Shown here piece by piece: positions 1 to 6,465 of a stretch of 9,399 nt of DNA. Position 1 is the first letter of the stretch. The number at the start of each line of letters is the position of its first letter. This DNA comes from an uncultured Eubacteriales bacterium (GTDB lineage Bacteria > Bacillota > Clostridia > Christensenellales > Christensenellaceae): the NCBI GenBank assembly GCA_905193725.1, contig CAJJPW010000071.1:1-9399 (forward strand), in the 5' to 3' direction. The notes below the pieces were generated by a model. It was not told the origin of the DNA, made no database searches, and saw nothing but the letters and a program-made list of their open reading frames with translations. The translations under genes and the position numbers were made by a program.

Positions 1-924
<924 letters not shown>

Positions 925-951
925 TCCCAAAAAGGGAGCAATGAGATCAAG

Positions 952-985
952 AACCCAGAGTGGATTTTTCCGCCCTGGGTTTTTT
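952..985 (+). terminator. Intrinsic terminator of gdhA
   Basis: Bases 952-963 pair with 970-981 (AACCCAG at one base and CTGGGTT at the other, with one A.C mismatch and one G.T pair inside). The loop is six bases and a run of T follows to 985. It ends the gdhA transcript and insulates the downstream sigma module. Confidence 0.85.
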
Positions 986-1446
986 GTCGCATAGGAATAC
1001 GGTATGACGCTGTGAAAAAGATTGCAGCCGCTGAGCATGATGAGGGATAGCCCTTGGGAATGCCCAGAATTGAGGCTATCTCTTTATGGTATTTGTCCCA
1101 TGTCATAAGGATAGCTGGAGAATCAACGGCTTATTTACGCGATTTTCGGTTTGGTACCAGGGAAAGTGTTAGGGATAAGGCAAAAGTATGGCGGATGGAA
1201 TAATCCATTGCATAACCTCTGGTTTTGTAGGAATACTTTTATGTAAATAGAGGTGTGGGAAGAACAGCGAGATATAGAATTGATAAAGACCAGATAGAGC
1301 AAAATATGCGCATATTGCGATATCGGAGCATAAACAGAAATATGTAGAGCATTCTTCCATAGAATAAAACACCCTGTTGTGGACAAGAGAAATCAAAAAA
1401 TTCTTTTGATACAAAGGCGAAAATATATTTGGCTGGAAGATGGGTG
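986..1446. other. Gene-free intergenic stretch between gdhA and the STAS gene
   Basis: No frame on either strand has a recognisable protein; the minus-strand open frames here are low-complexity in character and lack good ribosome sites. Two structures stand out. One is an 11-pair hairpin, 1042-1052 with 1074-1084, enclosing a small TGGG/CCCA hairpin. The other is a pair of neighbouring perfect palindromes at 1303-1316 and 1318-1325. A possible 20-codon frame (1188-1250) after an AAGG is too weak to call. Confidence 0.5.
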
Positions 1447-1475
1447 TTGAAAAATGGCAAAAAATTTGGTATTTT
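1447..1475 (+). promoter_or_regulatory. Possible sigma-A promoter of the partner-switching operon
   Basis: TTGAAA (1447-1452) and TATTTT (1470-1475) are separated by 17 bases, giving 5 and 4 matches to the vegetative consensus. TATACT at 1477-1482 is an alternative -10 with a weak -35 (TGGCAA, 1455-1460). The predicted start lies shortly before the GGGGAGG ribosome site at 1494-1500. No sigma-B-type GTTT/GGG pair was found here, so this operon need not be driven by its own sigma factor. Confidence 0.35.
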
Positions 1476-1507
1476 ATATACTATAGATATAGTGGGGAGG
1501 TTTGGAC

Positions 1508-1840
1508 ATGCTGTTAGAAAGTCAATTAAATGAGACAGAGAATGCTTGGGAAATCAACATTTACGGCGAAGTGGATATCTACAACGCATCGGAATTAAAA
1601 CAAGGGCTTTCCCGCCTCATTGACGATAAAAAGGCGAATATCTATCTGCATTGCGAAAATTTAAAATACATCGACTCCACAGGCCTAGGTGTTTTGGTTA
1701 GCATACTCAAAAAGATTAAAGACCAGGGCTTTACAGTGAAAATCCTGGGGATTGCCAGCCATCTGAAAAAGATTTTTGATCTGACAGGCCTTAATAAATT
1801 ATTTGAAATAGAGGAGCAAGCCCAAAATGCTGAGCAATAA
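1508..1840 (+). CDS. STAS-domain anti-anti-sigma factor (RsbV/SpoIIAA family)
   Basis: A 110-residue single STAS domain. In its unphosphorylated form such a protein binds the anti-sigma kinase and frees the sigma factor; phosphorylation on a conserved serine breaks the interaction. The motif YIDSTGLGVLVSILKK puts that serine at residue 57, matching Ser56 of RsbV and Ser58 of SpoIIAA. GEVDIYNASELKQGL (residues 20-34) is closer to RsbV than to SpoIIAA. I chose ATG 1508 because GGGGAGG (1494-1500) lies seven bases upstream; the in-frame TTG at 1502 would leave only one base of spacing. The gene overlaps the next by 14 bases, which suggests translational coupling. The order STAS, RsbW-like, sigma is that of rsbV-rsbW-sigB and spoIIAA-spoIIAB-sigF. 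Confidence 0.9.
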   Translation: MLLESQLNETENAWEINIYGEVDIYNASELKQGLSRLIDDKKANIYLHCENLKYIDSTGLGVLVSILKKIKDQGFTVKILGIASHLKKIFDLTGLNKLFEIEEQAQNAEQ

Positions 1841-2213
1841 AATGACGCTTACAATTCCCAAGGATCCCAAAAATGTTTTGGCGCTGCGGCTGTTCATCTC
1901 TGGTGTGGCGTCCAGAATGGGCTTTGATGTGGCCGATGTGGAGGACATCAAAATGGCGTTGGCGGAAAGCGCAATCTTAATGATGAGTCAAAACGACTTT
2001 GCCCATGAGATCACCATCTGTGTAGAGGAAGGTGAGGGCATTCACATCTGTGTACAGGCGAGCAGCTTGCAAGAGCAGAAAAAGGAATTGGAGGCAGAGG
2101 CGCTGGACGTAGAGCTCAGCCGAATGATGTTGGAATCCCTAGTGGATGATCTTGTGTTTGTAGAAGATGGAGAACAGCTAGACCGCATTTCATTTTATAA
2201 AAAGTTAGGCTAG
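1827..2213 (+). CDS. RsbW-like anti-sigma protein with degenerate ATP-binding site
   Basis: A 128-residue relative of the RsbW/SpoIIAB anti-sigma kinases (HATPase_c_2 fold). The N-terminal half is plainly RsbW-like: LRLFISGVASRMGF (about residues 20-33) followed by VEDIKMALAE. The ATP-site boxes are gone. The N-box glutamate (Glu47) is there, but the magnesium-binding asparagine four residues later is leucine (ESAIL). No D-x-G-x-G box is visible, and the glycine-rich lid is replaced by ELSRMMLESLVDD. RsbW itself is about 160 residues, so the shortfall is in the nucleotide-binding part. Inference: it may still bind sigma or the STAS protein but should not phosphorylate it. GAGGAG at 1811-1816 precedes the ATG by ten bases; ATG 1842 is a less likely start. 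Position between the STAS and sigma genes supports an anti-sigma role. Confidence 0.8.
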   Translation: MLSNKMTLTIPKDPKNVLALRLFISGVASRMGFDVADVEDIKMALAESAILMMSQNDFAHEITICVEEGEGIHICVQASSLQEQKKELEAEALDVELSRMMLESLVDDLVFVEDGEQLDRISFYKKLG

Positions 2214-2220
2214 GTATATT

Positions 2221-2790
2221 GTGAACAAAGTGGCATTAGAAGAATTAGACGAAAATCAGTTGATGAAATTATATGCGCAAGACCATGATATTGATGTGCG
2301 CAATGAGATCATTCGGAGAAATCTCTATATCGCGCAGATCATTACCAAAAAATTTCTCAATCGGGGCGTAGAATATGAAGACCTCTACCAAATTGCCAGT
2401 TTGGCACTGGTAAAGGCATTGGAGCGATTTGATCCCAGCATGGGCATTAAATTTGCCAGCTTTGCCACGCCTTCTTTGATGGGAGAGATCAAAAACTATT
2501 TTCGAGATAATACTCGCCCCATTCACATCCCCAGAAGGGATTCTGAACAGCTCAAGCAGCTCAACCAGACGATGGCAGATTTGAGCCAAAAATTGGGGAA
2601 AAACCCCAGCGCGACCGAGATCGCCCAAGAGATGCACGTGGATGAAGAGCGTGTACTAGAGCTGTTAGAGGCCAAGGCGGCGGTTAATATCTCCTCCCTG
2701 GATGCGCAAATCAACTCGGAGGATGATACCGAGCTCAATGTGTTCATCGGCAAAGAGGAAGAGGGATATTTTCAAATTGAGATTTCTTAA
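2221..2790 (+). CDS. Sigma-B/F/G-family RNA polymerase sigma factor, region 4 lost by frameshift
   Basis: As read, the protein has 189 residues. Region 2 is strong: RNEIIRRNLYIAQIITKKF, then EYEDLYQIASLALVKALERF and KFASFATPSLMGEIKNYFRD (about residues 27-96), with RPIHIPRR after it. Region 3 follows (about 107-150, KLGKNPSATEIAQEMHVDEE). The frame then ends in TAA at 2788, while region 4 continues in the -1 frame up to 2960. One missing base between 2781 and 2790, for example in the TTT at 2783-2785, would restore about 246 residues, close to SigB (262) and SigF (255). No slippery heptamer supports programmed shifting. The GTG start at 2221 lies seven bases after the previous stop and has only a weak ribosome site, so coupled translation is likely. 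Either a real inactivating mutation or a sequencing error. Confidence 0.85.
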   Translation: MNKVALEELDENQLMKLYAQDHDIDVRNEIIRRNLYIAQIITKKFLNRGVEYEDLYQIASLALVKALERFDPSMGIKFASFATPSLMGEIKNYFRDNTRPIHIPRRDSEQLKQLNQTMADLSQKLGKNPSATEIAQEMHVDEERVLELLEAKAAVNISSLDAQINSEDDTELNVFIGKEEEGYFQIEIS

Positions 2791-2960
2791 AATACTGTCT
2801 ATCTAAATTGTCCAGTCAGGAATATCAAATCATTGTAGACCGATATATGAACGGCAAAACCCAAAAACAGATTGCCCAACAGCTGGGAATTTCGCAAATG
2901 CAGGTCTCACGTATCGAGCGGAAGATCATCAGCAAATTTGCAAAAATGTATCAAAATTAG
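2781..2960 (+). pseudogene. Out-of-frame region 4 of the sigma factor
   Basis: In the frame one base behind the upstream sigma reading frame, 59 codons continue the protein. They encode LSSQEYQIIVDRYMNGKTQ, then IAQQLGISQMQVSRIERKI, the helix-turn-helix of region 4.2 that reads the -35 box, and stop at TAG 2958-2960. The match to SigB (GISQMHVSRLQRK) is close. An in-frame TGA at 2778-2780 limits where the shift can have happened. No start codon with a ribosome site is present, so separate translation is unlikely. The stop codon overlaps the -35 box of the following promoter. Confidence 0.85.
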
Positions 2961-2984
2961 TTTATTTTTTGCGTTTTCGGGTAT
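2960..2984 (+). promoter_or_regulatory. Sigma-B-type promoter of the downstream kinase gene
   Basis: GTTTAT (2960-2965), a 13-base spacer, then GGGTAT (2979-2984). The sigma-B consensus of Bacillus subtilis is GTTTAA, 12-15 bases, GGGTAT, so this differs by one base. It lies 38 bases before the TTG start of the anti-sigma kinase gene and directly after the sigma gene, as expected for autoregulation. The match is seen in the sequence; its use by this sigma factor is inference. Confidence 0.65.
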
Positions 2985-3021
2985 AAGAATAGCATAACAA
3001 AAATATAAAAGGTGTCCGAAC

Positions 3022-3438
3022 TTGTGTGTGATAGAATTTGTGAGTGAAATTAGCCAAATTAAATATGTGATCAATCGGTTTATATCTTATGTCAACATGC
3101 AGGTAAGTTTGAAAGAGGATAAAGAATTTGAACTGAGATTAGTAGCCAATGAATTGTTGGCCAACAGTATCACTTACGCGGGAAAATTTGGAGATGTTAC
3201 AGTGATGTACGAGGCATATCCAGACCATGTGAGCTTCTGTGTGGCAGATAAGGGAACGGGTTTTTGCGCTGAGGATAAAAAAAACGTGGACGTGTGCTGT
3301 GAGGAATATCTGTTACACGAAAATGGGCGGGGCCTATTTTTGATCAACCAGTTTGCCCAGTCATTTCGATATAACAAAAAGGGAAATATCGCTTTGGTAA
3401 AACTGGCGATTCCCCTGAAGAGACAGAGGGTTCGATAG
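3022..3438 (+). CDS. Anti-sigma factor serine kinase, RsbW/SpoIIAB type, catalytically intact
   Basis: A 138-residue GHKL/HATPase_c_2 protein. Its family binds a sigma factor and, with ATP, phosphorylates the STAS antagonist. All ATP-site boxes are present: the N-box NELLANSITYAG (Glu44 and Asn48 of the E-xxx-N pair), the G1 box VADKGTGF (Asp76, Gly78, Gly80) and the lid ENGRGLFLI (Gly102, Gly104). The start is unusual. TTG 3022 is preferred because AAAGGTG (3008-3014) stands seven bases upstream; GTG 3028 would sit 13 bases away. A sigma-B-type promoter precedes the gene and a terminator follows at 3471, so it seems to be its own transcription unit. With the degenerate RsbW-like protein upstream, this gene probably supplies the kinase activity of the module (inference). 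It could also act on a different sigma/STAS pair. Confidence 0.85.
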   Translation: MCVIEFVSEISQIKYVINRFISYVNMQVSLKEDKEFELRLVANELLANSITYAGKFGDVTVMYEAYPDHVSFCVADKGTGFCAEDKKNVDVCCEEYLLHENGRGLFLINQFAQSFRYNKKGNIALVKLAIPLKRQRVR

Positions 3439-3470
3439 TTAGCCTGTGAAAAATAGAATAGAAAATTTGG

Positions 3471-3502
3471 CAGCGTGTCTTATATGAGGCATGCTGTTTT
3501 TT
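3471..3502 (+). terminator. Intrinsic terminator after the anti-sigma kinase gene
   Basis: An 11-pair stem, 3471-3481 with 3486-3496 (CAGCGTGTCTT with GAGGCATGCTG, three G.T pairs), has a four-base loop and six T at 3497-3502. It lies 33 bases after the kinase stop codon. Confidence 0.85.
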
Positions 3503-3848
3503 ATGAGGCTGGAAAAGAAAACTAGTGGCAATATAGTAAGAGTTAGAGCTACTGTGTAGAGGCATAGAGTAAATTGCTATATATACCAATTTTGTTTGTA
3601 ATTGGTAATGCATAATTAATATCGGATTTAGAATTCAAAATGGATGGATACTGCTCCAACCGAGAGAGACAGTAAAGAGATGATGAATGGATGAAGTAAC
3701 GACAGAGCGGATTTGTGTGCCACAACATTCCAAAGGCAGGAACGATAAATTATCGAGATAATGAAAGGGAGAGAAAGGAGAACGTCAGTTTCTGTTGGAA
3801 AGGCAGAAAAATCTAGCAAATAATAAAAAATATGCTCTTTTCTTGTAA
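3503..3848 (+). promoter_or_regulatory. Long gene-free leader before the HlyD-like gene
   Basis: No protein-coding frame is supported. The stretch holds a perfect 8-pair hairpin TACCAATT/AATTGGTA (3584-3591 with 3600-3607) and the dyad CGATAA-A-TTATCG (3743-3755). It also holds a TTTCTG/CAGAAA hairpin around 3790-3814 and an AAAGGAG (about 3774-3780) without a start codon at working distance. GCAGGAA at 3736-3742 can pair with TTCCTGC at 3850-3856, the 5' arm of the terminator that follows. I could not place a promoter with confidence. The arrangement suggests a regulatory RNA leader; I do not recognise a known riboswitch or T-box class. Confidence 0.4.
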
Positions 3849-3881
3849 TTTCCTGCATGGAAAGCAGGAAAATTTTTTTTT
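3849..3881 (+). terminator. Terminator immediately upstream of the HlyD-like gene, likely attenuator
   Basis: TTTCCTGC (3849-3856) pairs perfectly with GCAGGAAA (3864-3871) around a seven-base loop, followed by nine T at 3873-3881. It is a clear intrinsic terminator. Only 18 bases separate the T run from ATG 3900, leaving no room for a promoter, so transcription of the next operon must pass through it. Confidence 0.8.
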
Positions 3882-3899
3882 GTGGAGAAATATATTATA

Positions 3900-5114
3900 A
3901 TGGACACGAGAAATATGAGAAGAAAGCCCTCAGGATTGGGGGGAAATAGGGAAAAACTGAAGTTGATTGGCATCATCGCAGCAGCAGTTGTGGTGTTGGT
4001 GGGAGTGCTACTGTTTTTTCTTTTGCAACCGGAACCGGAGGAACCAAGGCAGGATTCAGCCGAGTTTAGCGTAGAGGCAGATGGAGTAGTAGTACGGGAT
4101 GAAACGGTGTATGAAGCTGAAAATTATGGACAAGCGGAATTCATCTGTGCAGAGGGAGAACGGGTGGCCCAAAATGCGGAAATCGCCTATGTGTATAAAT
4201 GGGGTTACAACGAGGATCTCTCTACCCAGCTCATCGATATTCAGCAAAAGATCTTGGATTATCAGCTGAACAACAACTTTAAAGACATTGTGGATGAGGA
4301 TCTGGAGACCCTCAATCAGAGCATTGCCGATAAGACGGAGGCCATTAAGCTGATTATTCAGGGAAAGGAAGAGGGAGATATTCCGGTTTTAGAAAGAGAA
4401 CTGAAAGAGCTGATGGATACCCGCCGGGATTACCTCAAGCAAAACTGCAAGGCAGATGCGCAGTTAGAGGATTTTTATGCGCAGGAAGAGGCGCTAATCT
4501 CTCGGATCAATGGCTATCGGGAGATTGTGAAAGCGCCGGAAGAGGGAACGGTGAGTTTTTATTTTGACGGCTGTGAGACACTGCTCAACCCTCAAAACAT
4601 AGACAAACTGACCATACAGAACATTGAGGATATTTTAAACGGAAAATCCTATGTGAAAGTAGAAGAGGCGGAGGCCCAGAGGCCGCTTTATCGTTTGGTG
4701 AATTACAATCAATGGTATGTGATGGTGACACTGCCCAATTTGGTAGAAGGGCTAACGGTAGATGAGGAGTATACTCTTTCGTTTAAAGATTATACCACGG
4801 CGAATTACACGGGGAAGCTGATTAAAATGAACCCGGAACAACAGGGCGTCATCTATACCTTTGAGATCAATGAAGATATTGGAGAACTGGTATCTGCCAG
4901 AAGAGTGGATCTGAAAATCACTTCAACCATCAGTGGCATCCGGATACACAACAGTAAAATTCAGGAGCGAGATGGAGAGACTTATGTGAGGATCCAGACA
5001 GAGGAAGGCGAAATGCTTACACCTATTAAGGTGCTCATGAAAGAGGGAGATTATTCCATTGTGCGGGATACTTCCACCAATGACGCCTTATCGGATTTGA
5101 GCAGAATCGTATAA
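3900..5114 (+). CDS. HlyD-like membrane-anchored adaptor protein
   Basis: A 404-residue single-pass membrane protein. A basic N-terminus (MRRKPSGLGGNREKLK) is followed by one hydrophobic segment at about residues 20-43 and then an acidic PEPEEP linker. The rest should lie outside the membrane. A first half-hairpin domain is followed by a helical, probably coiled-coil part (about 110-210, rich in E, K, L and Q). APEEGTVSFYFDG then resembles the returning half of a split biotinyl-lipoyl domain, and a beta-rich C-terminal part follows. This layout is that of HlyD/membrane-fusion proteins, but no ABC or RND partner is in the window. In Clostridia such a gene is often found ahead of yggS and sepF, so an envelope or division role is possible. 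ATG 3900 has GGAG at 3884-3887, 12 bases away; GTG 3882 is an alternative start. The gap to yggS is 38 bases, consistent with one operon. Confidence 0.7.
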   Translation: MDTRNMRRKPSGLGGNREKLKLIGIIAAAVVVLVGVLLFFLLQPEPEEPRQDSAEFSVEADGVVVRDETVYEAENYGQAEFICAEGERVAQNAEIAYVYKWGYNEDLSTQLIDIQQKILDYQLNNNFKDIVDEDLETLNQSIADKTEAIKLIIQGKEEGDIPVLERELKELMDTRRDYLKQNCKADAQLEDFYAQEEALISRINGYREIVKAPEEGTVSFYFDGCETLLNPQNIDKLTIQNIEDILNGKSYVKVEEAEAQRPLYRLVNYNQWYVMVTLPNLVEGLTVDEEYTLSFKDYTTANYTGKLIKMNPEQQGVIYTFEINEDIGELVSARRVDLKITSTISGIRIHNSKIQERDGETYVRIQTEEGEMLTPIKVLMKEGDYSIVRDTSTNDALSDLSRIV

Positions 5115-5152
5115 AGAGAAACAGCAACAAGCGCCTATGTGGAGGTGAGACG

Positions 5153-5848
5153 ATGGAATTGCAGCAAAATTTGTCGCTTGTTTGTGAAAATATCCAAAAA
5201 GCCGCAGAGCAAACGGGCAGAACATCAAAGGACATCACTTTAGTGGCTGTCTCAAAAACAGTGGATGTGGATAAAATTAAACAGGCCATTGATTTGGGAG
5301 TGACGGATCTGGGAGAAAATCGCCCGCAAGAGCTCAAGCGCAAAAGTGAAGAAATTGCATCTGCTGTCAGATGGCACCAAATTGGACAATTGCAGACCAA
5401 TAAGGTAAAATATGTACTAGGCAGAGCGGTGTTGATTCACTCGCTAGATCGAATTGCCCTAGCGGAGGAATTGGAAAAGGAGTGCGTTAAGCGAGATATG
5501 AGGGCTCCTTGTCTGATCCAGATCAACATCGGGCGAGAGCCAAATAAGTCGGGAATTCCCATTGAGACGATGGATGACTTTTTGGACGAACTATCGGCAT
5601 TTGCCCATATAGAGGTTAAGGGGCTGATGACAGTTCCGCCTATTATGGAAGATGCGAAAAGGCAAAGAGAGTATTTCCGGCAGATGTACCGGGAATTTGA
5701 ACGGCTTAAACAGTGGGAAGGAAAAAATATCAAAATGGAGTACCTTTCCATGGGAATGTCGGATGACTATGTAGAAGCTGTTTTAGAGGGCGCCAATATG
5801 GTGCGGGTAGGAAGTGCCATTTTTGGAGCGCGCAATTATCAAATTTAG
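5153..5848 (+). CDS. yggS: Pyridoxal phosphate homeostasis protein (YggS/PLPBP family)
   Basis: A 231-residue cytoplasmic protein with the alanine-racemase-like TIM-barrel fold. It binds pyridoxal 5'-phosphate, balances the free cofactor pool and has no known catalytic reaction. The PLP lysine is Lys35 in LVAVSKTV. Other family marks are LGENRPQEL, WHQIGQLQTNK, LIQINIGREPNKSGI, VKGLMTVPP, LSMGMSDDY and the phosphate-binding MVRVGSAIFGAR at the C-terminus. Length is normal for the family. The ribosome site GGAGGTGA (5141-5148) is near-perfect and four bases from the ATG. The gene lies between the HlyD-like gene and sepF, the usual place of ylmE/yggS in Gram-positive division clusters; the link to division is by context only. 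Confidence 0.95.
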   Translation: MELQQNLSLVCENIQKAAEQTGRTSKDITLVAVSKTVDVDKIKQAIDLGVTDLGENRPQELKRKSEEIASAVRWHQIGQLQTNKVKYVLGRAVLIHSLDRIALAEELEKECVKRDMRAPCLIQINIGREPNKSGIPIETMDDFLDELSAFAHIEVKGLMTVPPIMEDAKRQREYFRQMYREFERLKQWEGKNIKMEYLSMGMSDDYVEAVLEGANMVRVGSAIFGARNYQI

Positions 5849-5887
5849 ACAAAAAAATTGGAATCATATGATTAGGAGGAGCAAAAG

Positions 5888-6427
5888 ATGGCTGGAATCG
5901 GCAAAAAACTATTATCATTTATCGGACTGGAAGAATCGGAACTGGATCAGGAGAACTATGATACCATGGAAGAGCCTGAGGAGCAGGAGAGAAGTTACCG
6001 CAGCGACCGGTATAGCAGAAAAGATTATCAGGAAGATGAGTACAATCTAGACGACTTTGAAGAGAGCTATGAAGAGCTAGAAGAACCTAAAATGGATAGA
6101 AACCGCTCTAAAATTATCGGCATGCCAGAGCGCAGCTTGGGCGGCAACATGAAAGTGGTAATCTATCAGCCTACCACTTATGAAGATACGCAAAACATCA
6201 TTGATAACTTAAAGTCCAGAAAGCCTATTGTGGTGAATTTGGATGAAATGGATCCTCAAGTGGCACAGAGAGTGTTGGATTTTATCAGCGGTGCGGTGTA
6301 CTCTCTGGCAGGGCATATTCGCAAAGTTGCCAGAAACATCTTTTTAGTGACGCCCTCTACTGTGGATATTGCCACCAACCTGAAAAGAGAAGCAGGAGAA
6401 GACGCATATGCAGATAGCCGCAGATAG
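5888..6427 (+). CDS. sepF: Cell division protein SepF
   Basis: SepF anchors FtsZ to the membrane and bundles its filaments at the division site. The 179-residue protein has the three expected parts. An N-terminal amphipathic membrane helix (MAGIGKKLLSFIGL) is followed by a long acidic, disordered linker (about residues 18-70, rich in E, D and Y). The globular C-terminal domain (about 88-163) includes MKVVIYQPTTYEDTQNI, RKPIVVNLDEMDP and VLDFISGAVYSLAG, ending in FLVTPSTVDI. AGGAGG (about 5875-5880) provides the ribosome site. It is 39 bases after yggS and 38 before divIVA. The ylmG and ylmH genes that often lie between sepF and divIVA in Bacillota are absent here. Confidence 0.95.
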   Translation: MAGIGKKLLSFIGLEESELDQENYDTMEEPEEQERSYRSDRYSRKDYQEDEYNLDDFEESYEELEEPKMDRNRSKIIGMPERSLGGNMKVVIYQPTTYEDTQNIIDNLKSRKPIVVNLDEMDPQVAQRVLDFISGAVYSLAGHIRKVARNIFLVTPSTVDIATNLKREAGEDAYADSRR

Positions 6428-6465
6428 TGGTGCGGTAAAAAAAGTCAAAGGGAGGGGAAGGTGCG

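Noticed and set aside
1046..1106. Minus-strand peptide HKEIASILGIPKG resembling sigma region 4 helices
   Set aside because: The likeness stops after about 13 residues, there is no surrounding sigma sequence, and the segment is better explained by the hairpin at 1042-1084.
1149..1177. GTTTGG-N17-GGGATA as a sigma-B promoter
   Set aside because: The spacer is too long and both boxes deviate; the operon start is more than 300 bases away.
1188..1250. 20-codon frame beginning MADGIIHCITSG
   Set aside because: It has only an AAGG at usable distance, no promoter and no recognisable homologue; such short frames are expected by chance in 570 bases.
1502..1507. TTG start for the STAS gene, two codons earlier
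   Set aside because: It would leave one base between GGGGAGG and the start codon; ATG 1508 has normal spacing.
2770..2800. Programmed -1 frameshift in the sigma gene
   Set aside because: The codons before the stop (GAG ATT TCT TAA) form no X-XXY-YYZ heptamer, the slipped tRNAs would not re-pair, and no downstream stimulatory structure is obvious. A +1 shift reaches a stop within six codons.
3503..3881. T-box, cyclic-di-GMP or other known riboswitch in the HlyD leader
   Set aside because: None of the conserved core sequences of these classes, such as the T-box sequence GGTGG, was seen.
3873..3901. TTTTTT-N17-TATAAT as the promoter of the HlyD-like gene
   Set aside because: The -35 is just the terminator's T run and the -10 overlaps the start codon, so the transcript would lack the ribosome site and start.
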